Notes under the pieces: model-generated
The model's database searches: none
What the model saw: only the letters and a program-made list of their open reading frames with translations
Told to the model about the DNA's origin: nothing
DNA from: Microvirga zambiensis WSM3693
GTDB lineage: Bacteria > Pseudomonadota > Alphaproteobacteria > Rhizobiales > Beijerinckiaceae
NCBI RefSeq assembly: GCF_016735695.1
Contig: NZ_JAERQD010000044.1
Coordinates: forward strand, 1-54,704
Length of the DNA: 54,704 nt
Direction of reading: 5' to 3'
Part shown: positions 18,309 to 26,261 of the stretch, piece after piece
How the letters are laid out: each line of letters starts with the position of its first letter
Numbering within the stretch: position 1 is the stretch's first letter
Program-made: the position numbers and the translations under genes

Positions 18309-18796
18309 TCAGGCTGCGGGAAGGAAGTTCATTGCGACACCGTTCATGCAATAGCGCTGCCCGGTCGGGGTGGCCCGTCATCGAAGACATGGCCGAGATG
18401 GCCGCCGCACCGCTGGCAGTGCACCGCCGTCCGGACCATGCCATAGGATGTGTCTTCCTCAATGCCCACCGCCTGCTCCAACGGCGCCCAGAAGCTGGGC
18501 CAACCGGTACCGCTCTCGAACTTGGTCGTTGAGGAGAACAGCTCGAGCCCGCAGCCGGCACAGGTGAAGGTCCCCTTGCGATGTTCGTTGAGCAACGGGC
18601 TGCTGAAAGGTGCCTCGGTGCCGCTCCGTCTGAGCACGGCATATTGGCTGGGATTGAGAAGCTTGCGCCACTCGGCATCGGTATGTGTCACGGCGAAACG
18701 CTCGCCGGCGAAGGCTCGGGGCATCCGCCTGAATATCCCAGCCGCAACGGCAATGCTCGCGATACCGGCGTTCACCAGGGTCCGGCGTGTCATCAT
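18309..18796 (-). pseudogene. msrB: Exported MsrB methionine-R-sulfoxide reductase with a one-base frameshift
   Basis: MsrB reduces methionine-R-sulfoxide in proteins. From the ATG at 18796 (GGAGG eight bases upstream) it starts MMTRRTLVNAGIASIAVAAG, a twin-arginine-type signal, then the MsrB domain with both zinc CxxC pairs (CAGC and CQRC) and GTGWPSF. The annotated frame ends early at 18344 (HLGHVFDDGPPRPGSAIA). One extra C in the CCCC run near 18362 would restore GPPPTGQRYCMNGVAMNFLPAA, ending at 18309. The RYC motif carries the catalytic Cys, so the encoded product lacks it. This is either a true frameshift or a sequencing error. Confidence 0.85.
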
Positions 18797-19200
18797 CGCA
18801 GTGACCTCCATGAATCGACATGGGAACGAGCCTTCTCGTGTCAACGTCAAGGCGGATGTGTTCATACGCCGGATCTGCATCACGTGCAGGTGATGGCGAT
18901 TGAATATGCAAGGCGGTCATCCGCAGGATCTCTTGAAGCCGGCGCCCTGCCGCCCCCTACCCCTCGGCCGATGTCCTGCGTGCCTTCACGGACGCTTGAG
19001 AACAGGAACCTGTGTGTCGGTGGCCCAGAACGGGGTTTTCGATCTCGTCAACGCCATTGCCACGCCTAGGTGATGGATGGGGGATCAGTATCGCCGCCGA
19101 TGCCCGGATACCCCTGCCCCAGGCTTGAGGCTTTGGCAGGTCACGCCGGACAATCACGGCAACGTTCGCAAAAACCCGAGCATTCCGGAGGACCGACATC
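18797..19200. other. Intergenic region between divergent msrB and SDR genes
   Basis: About 400 bp that should hold the promoters of both flanking genes. I see no convincing gene. The SDR gene is preceded by a GGAGG ribosome-binding site at about 19187-19191. Confidence 0.4.
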
Positions 19201-20004
19201 ATGACGACTGGCCGTCTCGAAGGGCGGTATGCCCTGATCACGGGAGCCTCACGTGGAATCGGTCGGGCCATCGCCGTCCGTTTTGCCAAGGAAGGCGCCA
19301 CCGTCGCTATCAACTTCAGCGGATCGCACGCCGCCGCGGAGGAGACGCTGCGCCAGGCGCAGGAGACGACCGGCGGCTCCGGCAAGCCGCATATGATCGT
19401 CCAGGCCGACGTCGGTGACGAGCACGCGATCTCGCGCATGTTCGACGAGGTGCTTTCGGCCTGGGGACATCTCGACATCCTGGTGAACAACGCCGGCATC
19501 CAGTCACAGGCGGAGAGCCACGTCTATCCCGTCGACGAATACCGGCGCATTCTGGATATCGACCTGACCGGTCCCCTGATCTGCTCGCAGGTTGCGATCA
19601 GACATTATCTCTCGCGGCCCGGCGGAGGGACGATCCTGAACTGCTCGAGCGCCCACGAGATCATTCCGAAACCGGGCTTCATCGCCTACTCGATCAGCAA
19701 GGGCGGCCTCAGGAACCTGACGCGGACGCTGGCCCTGGAATACGCCGATCGCGGCATCCGGGTGAATGCGGTCGCCCCGGGAGCGATCGTCACCGACATC
19801 AATGCGGGCTGGAAGGATGACCAGGAGGCGCGGGCGAACGTCGAAAGCCACATTCCGATGGGCCGTGCAGGCACGCCGGAGGAGATGGCGGCCGTGTTCG
19901 CATTCCTGGCCTCCGACGATGCCTCATACGTGACCGGCCAGACGCTCTACGCCTGTGGCGGACTGACGTTGTTCGGCGAGTTCAGGGAGAACTGGTCATC
20001 CTGA
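19201..20004 (+). CDS. SDR family oxidoreductase (glucose 1-dehydrogenase-like)
   Basis: Classical short-chain dehydrogenase/reductase of 267 residues. The N-terminal nucleotide-binding motif is TGASRGIGRAIAVRFAKEG (residues about 15-33), NNAG follows, and the catalytic Ser and Tyr-x-x-x-Lys are in NCSSAHEIIPKPGFIAYSISKGG. The C-terminus (GRAGTPEEMAAVFAFLASDDASYVTGQTLYACGG) resembles glucose 1-dehydrogenase-like SDRs. A GGAGG site nine bases upstream supports the ATG at 19201. The substrate is not determined; it is not part of the neighbouring ureide operon, which runs on the other strand. Confidence 0.92.
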   Translation: MTTGRLEGRYALITGASRGIGRAIAVRFAKEGATVAINFSGSHAAAEETLRQAQETTGGSGKPHMIVQADVGDEHAISRMFDEVLSAWGHLDILVNNAGIQSQAESHVYPVDEYRRILDIDLTGPLICSQVAIRHYLSRPGGGTILNCSSAHEIIPKPGFIAYSISKGGLRNLTRTLALEYADRGIRVNAVAPGAIVTDINAGWKDDQEARANVESHIPMGRAGTPEEMAAVFAFLASDDASYVTGQTLYACGGLTLFGEFRENWSS

Positions 20005-20032
20005 GCGGCAGGGACCGTCGGCTTTGGGTCAC

Positions 20033-20181
20033 CAGCCTGTGTGAAAACGCGAACCAGACCGATCAGGGCAAAATATTTGTACAAGTTCTGGCGTCTGCAC
20101 CGAGGATTCCCCGGCCTAGCAAACCTTACGAGACATAAAGTTTCTTCATGGAGTGGCTCATCAGCGTTTTCACACAGCCTC
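20033..20181. mobile_element. 149-bp MITE-like element with long inverted repeats and GGTCAC duplications
   Basis: A perfect 14-bp inverted repeat CTGTGTGAAAACGC (20037-20050) / GCGTTTTCACACAG (20164-20177) bounds a noncoding segment; with two mismatches the arms extend to about 18 bp. GGTCAC occurs directly outside both ends (20027-20032 and 20182-20187), fitting a 6-bp target duplication. The arms resemble IS1182-type ends (from memory). No transposase lies inside, so it would need a transposase supplied elsewhere. Confidence 0.72.
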
Positions 20182-20528
20182 GGTCACGCAAGGAAATTGC
20201 CGATGCCTCATGAATGTCTGTTGTGCCCGCATGATGCGGACGTTCGGTCTCCTTCGCGGATGTGCAAACGGAGACCTTGGTGATCTTCAAATCCATTGGT
20301 TTCGTTTGCCAGAGGCGACGGCAATGCTGTTCGGCATGTCCCAGAGTTTCGGTTATCTGAGGGCATCCCTATAACTTCGCTTTAAGCGTGCGCAGCAGCG
20401 AAGTTTCCTTCCGAGTGCGCGCGACAATGGCAATCTCGATCATCGTCGGCTGTACCAAATTGGACTTCCGGGGGCGGCATCGGCATCTGTGCTGCCCATT
20501 TTAGGGAGAGCGGACGGAAACGCCGGCT
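20182..20528. other. Intergenic region, no gene recognised
   Basis: About 350 bp between the MITE-like element and the 3' end of the dihydropyrimidinase gene. I found no coding frame with family resemblance, and no strong terminator. Confidence 0.4.
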
Positions 20529-21947
20529 TCAGGTGTCGCTGCCCGCGGCATAGGCCGATACGTCCCGGGCCAGGATGCGACCAGCTCCCTTCGCACCGAC
20601 GATACGTCCTTCTTCGGCCACGATTTGGCCACGCAGCAACGTCGTCACCGGCCAGCCGATGACCTCGAACCCCTCCCAGGGCGTGTAGTCGGCACCGTGA
20701 TGCAGGATCTCCTGGCGGATGACCTCGCGCCGGTTCGGGTCCCAGAGCACGATGTCCGCGTCGAAACCGACGCCGATGGAACCCTTGCGTGGATAGAGCC
20801 CGTAGATCTTCGCGTGGTTGGTGGCGGTCAGTTCCACGAAACGGTTGAGGGAGATCCGTCCCTTGGAAACGCCCTCCGAGAACAGGATGGGCAGGCGGGT
20901 CTCAACACCGGGGATGCCGTTCGGCACCCAGCGGAAGGAGGACTTGCCGTTCGGGTGAAGCTTGCCGGACGGACTGTCATAGCGGAATGGGCAATGGTCT
21001 GACGAAAAGGTCTGGAACACGCCGCTGCGCAGCCCCTCCCAAATGGCCGCCTGGCTCTCAACGTCTCGCGGCGGAGGCGAGCAGACGTATTTCGCACCGC
21101 TCATGTCCATGTCCGGACCTTTCAGATCCTCGGCGGTGAGCGTGATGTATTGCGGACAGGTCTCGGCATAGACCTTGAGGCCGCGGGACTGTGCCCAACG
21201 GATCTGCTCCATCGCCTCACGACCCGACACATGCACGATCATGATCGGCACATCGACGAGCTCCGCATGGCTGATCGCCCGGTGCGTGGCTTCCCGTTCC
21301 ACGATCTCGGGGCGGGAAACCGCATGGTAGTACGGAGCGGTCCGGCCCTCGCGCTCGAGGCGCTCAGTCATGTAGCGGATTGCGTCGTATCCTTCCGCGT
21401 GCACCATCACGAGGGCGCGCTCGCGGCGCGCCACCTCGAATACTTCGAGCAGCTCGCGGTCCTTCAGCACGAGATCGTCGTAGGTCATGAATACCTTGAA
21501 CGACGTGTAGCCGTCCCTGAGCAGTGCGGGAAGCTCCTGCCCCAGGACCTCAGGCGTCGGATCGGAGACGATCAGGTGGAAGGCCGTGTCGACGTAGCAC
21601 TCGCCCTCGGCCTTCCGCCTGTAGTCCTCGACGCAGGCGCGAAGCGACGTGCCCCGTTGCTGGAGTGCGAAGGGAAGAACCGTCGTGTTGCCACCGGCCG
21701 CGGCCGAAGCCGTGGCAGACGCGAAGTCGTCCGCCATCACTACGCCGGGCCCGGAGGGTTGGGCGATGTGAACATGGCTGTCGATGCCCCCGGGGAGCAC
21801 GAGGAGCCCGGGAGCATCGATCTCCCGCTGGGCGCGAAGATTCTCGCCCAGCGCAAGGATGCGCTCACCCCTGATGCCCACGTCGCAGCGGATCGTGTCG
21901 GATGCGGTGACGACGGTGCCGCCGCGGATCGCGAGATCGAGCTCCAT
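20529..21947 (-). CDS. Dihydropyrimidinase / D-hydantoinase
   Basis: Zinc amidohydrolase that opens the ring of dihydropyrimidines or hydantoins to N-carbamoyl products. The 472 residues fit the family. Metal ligands are visible: HVH at residues 58-60, the carboxylated Lys in SFKVFMTYDD (K151), His in MVHAEGYDA (H183), His in IMIVHVSG (H239) and the Asp in FSSDHCPFRYD. The ATG at 21947 has a strong GAGGAGG site. It is the last gene of the operon, 10 bp after the class-V PLP enzyme. The true substrate may be another cyclic ureide; allantoinase is a related alternative. Confidence 0.9.
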   Translation of the reverse strand: MELDLAIRGGTVVTASDTIRCDVGIRGERILALGENLRAQREIDAPGLLVLPGGIDSHVHIAQPSGPGVVMADDFASATASAAAGGNTTVLPFALQQRGTSLRACVEDYRRKAEGECYVDTAFHLIVSDPTPEVLGQELPALLRDGYTSFKVFMTYDDLVLKDRELLEVFEVARRERALVMVHAEGYDAIRYMTERLEREGRTAPYYHAVSRPEIVEREATHRAISHAELVDVPIMIVHVSGREAMEQIRWAQSRGLKVYAETCPQYITLTAEDLKGPDMDMSGAKYVCSPPPRDVESQAAIWEGLRSGVFQTFSSDHCPFRYDSPSGKLHPNGKSSFRWVPNGIPGVETRLPILFSEGVSKGRISLNRFVELTATNHAKIYGLYPRKGSIGVGFDADIVLWDPNRREVIRQEILHHGADYTPWEGFEVIGWPVTTLLRGQIVAEEGRIVGAKGAGRILARDVSAYAAGSDT

Positions 21948-21957
21948 GGCGTCCTCC

Positions 21958-23172
21958 TCAGGCGAGCGCGCGGTCGAGGCTTTCGATCAGCCGATCGACC
22001 TCCTCCGGCGTATTGTAATGCACCATGGAGACGCGCACCACGCCATTGCCCTCGGCAAGGTCCAGATGCTCGATCAGGCGGCGAGAGTGGAAGTCCCCGA
22101 AGCGTATGCTGATCCTGTCGGCTTCGGTGGAACGCACGATCTCGGCCGAGTCGCGTCCGTTCACCTTGAATGCGATGGTCGGCACGCGGCGATCCGTTGC
22201 GCTGTCCCGGCGCCCGACGATGCGCACGTCGTTGCGGTCCCTCAGATAGGCGAGAAGCTTTTCTCCCAGAAGGGTCTCGTGTGCCGCGATCTTGCCGAAG
22301 GCGACGTCGATGGCGACCCGGTCGCCGGTGCCGCCGCCGAGGGCGTCAATGTAGTCGACAATCCCGGCCGAACCCCAGGCGAGCTCGTAGTTGGTGTTGC
22401 CAGGTTCGAGCTTCATCGGCACCTTTTCGCGCCCATAGAAGTAATGATAGAGCCCATCGAGGTCGAGCAGCTTCTCGTACTTGCCGTACATCACGGCGAA
22501 ATGGGGACCGTAGGTCTTGTAGAAGCTGAAGATGTAGTAGTCGACGTCGAGATCGCTCACGTTCACCGCCCGGTGAGGAGCATAGGCAACAGCGTCGACG
22601 ACGATTTCGGCGCCGCGCTCGTGCACACGGCGGGCGATCTCCTTGACCGGGTTGATTGTGCCCAGAATATTCGAGGCATGGGTCACCGCCACGAGCCGGG
22701 TCCGTTCGGTCATCAGGCGATCGAGCTCATCCAGGTCGATCTCGTAGCTGTTGCGATCGATGGACCATTCCTTGATGACGATGCCGCGCTTCTCCAGGGA
22801 GCGCCATGGGCCGACATTGGACTCGTGGTCGAAATTCGTGACGATGATCTCGTCACCCGGCTTGAGGCGGCCTTCCATGGCTCGGGACAGGAACTGGGCC
22901 AGGACGGTGGTCGAGGGTCCCAGCACGATCTCTTCCGGTCGTTGCGCGCCGAGCAGCCGCGCGATCTTGGCGCGAGCCTCCATGAGCCGGCTCGTGGCCC
23001 GCTGCGAATGCTCGTAGCCAGCGCCCGTCTGCACGCTCGTGGTCAGGAGATACTCCGAGATGCGCTCGGCGACATTGCGCAGGACGAGGGAGCCGCCGGC
23101 GTTGTCGAAATAGGCGAAGCCGTCCGCCAGGGCGGGAAACTGGGAGCGGACGAAGGCGAGATCAAGGGACAT
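21958..23172 (-). CDS. Class-V PLP-dependent aminotransferase / cysteine desulfurase-like protein
   Basis: Fold-type I PLP enzyme of the class-V group, closest in style to the cysteine-desulfurase-like (VC1184-type) family: FPALADGFAYFDNAGGSLVL at the N-terminus, GPSTTVLAQFLSRAM, THASNILGTINPVKEI, then the PLP Lys in YYIFSFYKTYGPHFAVMYG. About 404 residues from the ATG at 23172; the frame is open to 23268, but that extension overlaps the upstream gene. It lies between ureidoglycolate lyase and dihydropyrimidinase, which suggests a role on a ureide-derived amino compound. Aminotransferase, lyase or desulfurase activity cannot be told apart here. Confidence 0.85.
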   Translation of the reverse strand: MSLDLAFVRSQFPALADGFAYFDNAGGSLVLRNVAERISEYLLTTSVQTGAGYEHSQRATSRLMEARAKIARLLGAQRPEEIVLGPSTTVLAQFLSRAMEGRLKPGDEIIVTNFDHESNVGPWRSLEKRGIVIKEWSIDRNSYEIDLDELDRLMTERTRLVAVTHASNILGTINPVKEIARRVHERGAEIVVDAVAYAPHRAVNVSDLDVDYYIFSFYKTYGPHFAVMYGKYEKLLDLDGLYHYFYGREKVPMKLEPGNTNYELAWGSAGIVDYIDALGGGTGDRVAIDVAFGKIAAHETLLGEKLLAYLRDRNDVRIVGRRDSATDRRVPTIAFKVNGRDSAEIVRSTEADRISIRFGDFHSRRLIEHLDLAEGNGVVRVSMVHYNTPEEVDRLIESLDRALA

Positions 23173-23180
23173 GGAAGCAC

Positions 23181-23699
23181 CTATTCTGCGAATGGTTGGA
23201 TCGAGCCGACGACAAGCGGCTCGTGGAGGTGATGGAAAACGCAGTCTTCGGGGGAGCCGCTTTCCCACATGAACATGAGAAAGTCGCCGTCGGCGCCGAT
23301 TGCGGCGATCGGAGCGTGCCAGAGGTTGCGGGCGTAGTTCACTCCCTCGCTCCGATGGCCGACGAACGCTTCCGCACGCGCGAGATCGGGCAGTCCGGCT
23401 CGATTTTCTGGAGCGACGACAATCAGGAAGCGCTCGGCGGAGAGAGCTATGAACGTCTGCGACGACAGAGGATGCCGTTCGAAGGTCACGAGCCGCATCG
23501 GCAGCGGCCCGCCAATGGCCCGGTAGACGGCAAGCACGGGCTCGCCATCGGGAGATGCGTGGTCGAAGCGAGTGTCGGTATCGAAGCGCAGTGCCCTTCC
23601 GTCATTGACCAGGCGGCTGCGTTCAGGGTCGAAGGACAGCACTTCGCCGAAAGGGCTGAAGGCTGACGGCGTCAAGCGTTTTGGGAACAGGGTCTGCAC
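23181..23699 (-). CDS. allA: Ureidoglycolate lyase (AllA-like)
   Basis: Small enzyme that splits ureidoglycolate into glyoxylate and urea, the last step of one allantoin degradation route. The 172 residues match the family length: LTPSAFSPFGEVL at the N-terminus, MRLVTFERHPLSSQTFIAL, GVNYARNLWHAPIAAIG (metal-site region) and DCVFHHLHEP. The start is GTG at 23699, 12 bp after the ATPase stop, with a weak ribosome-binding site. It is followed by the PLP enzyme after 8 bp. No allantoinase or urease gene is in the window. Confidence 0.85.
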   Translation of the reverse strand: MQTLFPKRLTPSAFSPFGEVLSFDPERSRLVNDGRALRFDTDTRFDHASPDGEPVLAVYRAIGGPLPMRLVTFERHPLSSQTFIALSAERFLIVVAPENRAGLPDLARAEAFVGHRSEGVNYARNLWHAPIAAIGADGDFLMFMWESGSPEDCVFHHLHEPLVVGSIQPFAE

Positions 23700-23711
23700 G
23701 GGTGTGAAAGC

Positions 23712-24446
23712 CTAGTGGGACAGGACGGCCTGAAGGAAGCTTCTGAGGCGCGGATCGCGCGGCGCATTGAAGATCTCGTCAGGACGCCCCTCCTCGACGA
23801 TCCGTCCTCCGTCCATGAACACCACCCGGTCGGCGACCTTGCGGGCAAATCCCATCTCGTGAGTCACGACGACCATGGTGACCCCGGTCTTGGCAAGTTG
23901 CTGCATCACATCCAGGACCTCGCCCACCATCTCCGGATCCAATGCGGAGGTCGGCTCGTCGAAGAGCAGGACCTTCGGCTCCATGGCCAGCGCCCTGGCG
24001 ATTCCGACGCGCTGCTGTTGCCCTCCGGAGAGTTGCGCCGGATATTTCACCACGTGGTCCTCGAGCCCGACGCGCGCCAGAAGGCGCTGGGCGCGCTCCT
24101 CCGCTGCCGCCCATGACAGGCCGCGCACCCGGACGGGTCCGAGCGCGACATTGCGGAGCACGGTCATGTGCGGAAAGAGGTTGAAGCTCTGGAACACCAT
24201 TCCCACCTCGGTGAGCACGGTGCTCTTGCGGCCGCGGCCGACCTCCGCCCCGTCGACGATGATCTCACCGCCGTTGTGCTCCTCGAGCTGGTTGATGCAG
24301 CGGATCAGGGTGGACTTACCCGAGCCGGACGGACCGATGATGACGACGATCTCGCCCTCTTTCACCCTGAGGTCGATGCCTTGCAGCGCCTTGAAAAGGC
24401 CGAACGACTTGACGACGTTCCTCATCTCGATAATCGGGCGCGTCAT
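23712..24446 (-). CDS. Polar amino-acid-type ABC transporter ATP-binding protein
   Basis: ATPase of a family-3 (amino acid) importer, 244 residues. Walker A (IIGPSGSGKSTLIRCINQLE), the signature (LSGGQQQRVGIARALAMEPKVLLFDEPTSALDPEMV) and the switch His (VVVTHEMGFARKVADRVVFMDGG) are all intact. It overlaps the permease gene by 4 nt and precedes ureidoglycolate lyase, so the transported ligand is probably the compound degraded by the downstream enzymes. Confidence 0.95.
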   Translation of the reverse strand: MTRPIIEMRNVVKSFGLFKALQGIDLRVKEGEIVVIIGPSGSGKSTLIRCINQLEEHNGGEIIVDGAEVGRGRKSTVLTEVGMVFQSFNLFPHMTVLRNVALGPVRVRGLSWAAAEERAQRLLARVGLEDHVVKYPAQLSGGQQQRVGIARALAMEPKVLLFDEPTSALDPEMVGEVLDVMQQLAKTGVTMVVVTHEMGFARKVADRVVFMDGGRIVEEGRPDEIFNAPRDPRLRSFLQAVLSH

Positions 24447-25144
24447 CGTCCCCTCACCGCAAGTCGCTTTTCGAAAACCCCGACGAGGCGCACGAGCGGC
24501 ATCAGGATAAGGATGTAGATGATGGCCGCGCTGATGAGGGGCGTCGGGTTCGCCGCCAGCGCCTGCGCCTGCGTTGCCTGCTTGAGCAGGTCCGGCATCG
24601 CCACCACGGATGCGAGGGCCGTGTCCTTCATCACGTTGATGGAATTGGACGTGATCGGCGGGATCACGATCCGGAGCGCCTGCGGCAGCACCACGTCGCT
24701 CATACGCCGCCAGGGACTCAATCCTATGGCGCGGGCGGCCTCGAACTGGCCCCTCGGCACTGCCTCGATGCCCGCCCGGAAGATCTCCGCGGAATAAGCG
24801 GCGGAAACGAGGCTCAGGGCCGAGGCGGCAGCGCCGAAGGAGGAGAGCCGCAGCCCGACGAAAGGCAGCGCGTAGTAGATGACGACGAGCAGAACCAGGA
24901 TCGGAATGGAGCGGAAGACGTCGATGTAGGCGACGGCGATCTGTCTCAGGGGTGAACTGGCATAGAGCCGGAGCAGCGCGAGAACCAGGCCGCCGATGAA
25001 GCCCAGGACGATGGCGGTCACTCCCAGGGTCAGCGTGGTGGTCAGGCCCGACAGCAGGAGCGGAAGGGTTTGGATGAAAACCTTCCAGTTCAGGAAGGTG
25101 TCGAAGATGGACATGACGGGCAGCGCCTTAAGATTCGTGGCCAT
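24443..25144 (-). CDS. Polar amino-acid-type ABC transporter permease
   Basis: Integral membrane subunit, 233 residues, with several hydrophobic segments and the family-specific loop FEAARAIGLSPWRRMSDVVLPQALRIVIPP. It overlaps the ATPase gene (ATGA). The ATG at 25144 lies immediately beside a strong intercistronic hairpin, which may lower its expression relative to the binding protein; an alternative start is ATG 25114. One permease gene is present, so it probably acts as a homodimer. Confidence 0.92.
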   Translation of the reverse strand: MATNLKALPVMSIFDTFLNWKVFIQTLPLLLSGLTTTLTLGVTAIVLGFIGGLVLALLRLYASSPLRQIAVAYIDVFRSIPILVLLVVIYYALPFVGLRLSSFGAAASALSLVSAAYSAEIFRAGIEAVPRGQFEAARAIGLSPWRRMSDVVLPQALRIVIPPITSNSINVMKDTALASVVAMPDLLKQATQAQALAANPTPLISAAIIYILILMPLVRLVGVFEKRLAVRGR

Positions 25145-25145
25145 G

Positions 25146-25177
25146 CCGAGCGTCCGGCGCGGAGGTCGGACGCTCGG
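25146..25177 (-). promoter_or_regulatory. Intercistronic hairpin between binding-protein and permease genes
   Basis: Perfect 11-bp inverted repeat CCGAGCGTCCG / CGGACGCTCGG with a 10-bp loop, between the binding-protein stop at 25191 and the permease ATG at 25144. There is no T-run on the minus strand after it, so it is more likely an mRNA-stabilising or partial-attenuation structure than a full terminator. Confidence 0.6.
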
Positions 25178-25190
25178 GGAGTGTTGCTCG

Positions 25191-25994
25191 TCAGAGCTTG
25201 GGCATCTCCATGACCTTGATGGTCGTCGAGTTCGGCTCAGCCTTGGCGCCGAACCACTGCTCGTGGATCTTCGCCAGCGTGCCGTCCTGCTTCATCTTCG
25301 TGATCTCGGCGTTGACCTTTTCCGCCAGCGGGCTGTTCTTCGCGAACATCATCGAATACTGCTCGCCTGTCGGGATGCGCTCCACCACCTGGTAGATCGG
25401 CTTGTCCTTGATGTAGTACTGGACGGCCGGGATGTCGCTGACATAGCCGTCGATGCGGCCCGCGGCGAGGTCGAGCATCGCGGGGGCAAGGCCCTCGTAG
25501 CGACGAATGTCGGAGAACTTGTACTTCTGCTGGTTCTGCGTCGACCACATGTCGCCGGTCGAACCCGTATCGACCGCAGCCACCTTGCTCGCCATGCCTT
25601 CCAGGTTCTTGATGCCCGAGTTCGCCCGCACCGCCAGAGACTGGTCGCTATCGTAGTAAGGCTGGGCGAAGGAAACCGACTCGAGGCGCTTCTTGGTAAT
25701 GGTGATCGAGGATACGGCGGCATCGACCTGACCCGACTGTACCGCAGCGAACAGCCCGTTGAACGGAATGTTCACGAAGGACACGTTCATGTTCAGGCGT
25801 TTGCCGACTTCCTTGGCGAGGTCGACCTCAAAGCCGACGATCTCGCCCTTCTCGTTCTGGAACTCCCACGGAACGTTGCCCACGTTCGCGCCGACCTTCA
25901 TTTCGGCAGCATAGGCCGTCGTCCCTGCCGACATCGCCAATACGGCGGTCAAGGTTGCGGCGAATGTGCCGCGCCGGGTGAATTTCACTGACAT
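25191..25994 (-). CDS. Periplasmic amino-acid-type solute-binding protein (family 3)
   Basis: Substrate-binding protein of the importer. From the ATG at 25994 (GGAGG five bases upstream) it begins MSVKFTRRGTFAATLTAVLA, a signal peptide probably cleaved after AYA. The mature part shows the family-3 pattern: GNVPWEFQNEKGEIVGFEVDLAKEV, VDAAVSSITITKKRLESVSFAQPYYDS and IDGYVSDIPAVQYYIKD. The frame is open to 26114, but the extra 40 residues are not signal-like and run into the operator. It is the first gene of the operon. Confidence 0.93.
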   Translation of the reverse strand: MSVKFTRRGTFAATLTAVLAMSAGTTAYAAEMKVGANVGNVPWEFQNEKGEIVGFEVDLAKEVGKRLNMNVSFVNIPFNGLFAAVQSGQVDAAVSSITITKKRLESVSFAQPYYDSDQSLAVRANSGIKNLEGMASKVAAVDTGSTGDMWSTQNQQKYKFSDIRRYEGLAPAMLDLAAGRIDGYVSDIPAVQYYIKDKPIYQVVERIPTGEQYSMMFAKNSPLAEKVNAEITKMKQDGTLAKIHEQWFGAKAEPNSTTIKVMEMPKL

Positions 25995-26099
25995 CTGGTC
26001 CTCCATCTTGCACACCGGATCCATCGCCGGCGATCGTCTCTCTGCTGCCGTCTGGTGGCCGGCTCCTTGGGAACTTGCAAAGGCCGGTAATATTGGCCA

Positions 26100-26125
26100 A
26101 ACTGGTCTTACCAATCTGACCAGTT
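26100..26125. promoter_or_regulatory. Putative FadR/GntR operator between the ureide operon and its regulator
   Basis: Perfect inverted repeat AACTGGTC-N10-GACCAGTT. Inside it TGGTCTTACCA (26103-26113) fits the known FadR-subfamily operator form TNGTNNNACNA. It sits in the divergent intergenic region about 105 bp upstream of the binding-protein ATG and 137 bp upstream of the regulator ATG. Confidence 0.65.
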
Positions 26126-26261
26126 GAACGTGCAGCTATCCTGTCGCATCGTCAAGACAAATCGTGCAGCTTGGAGCCGGTCTTGGAGCCAGTCAGGATG
26201 GTGCTACAGAGGCGCGACCTTGTGCTCCATGGGCTTCCGACGTGAGAATGGGTGGGGACAG

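Noticed and set aside
20041..20283. 80-codon frame across the MITE-like element
   Set aside because: It runs through both inverted repeats and has no family resemblance.
21784..23232. 482-codon plus-strand frame across dihydropyrimidinase and the PLP enzyme
   Set aside because: Antisense to two well-conserved genes and without recognisable motifs.
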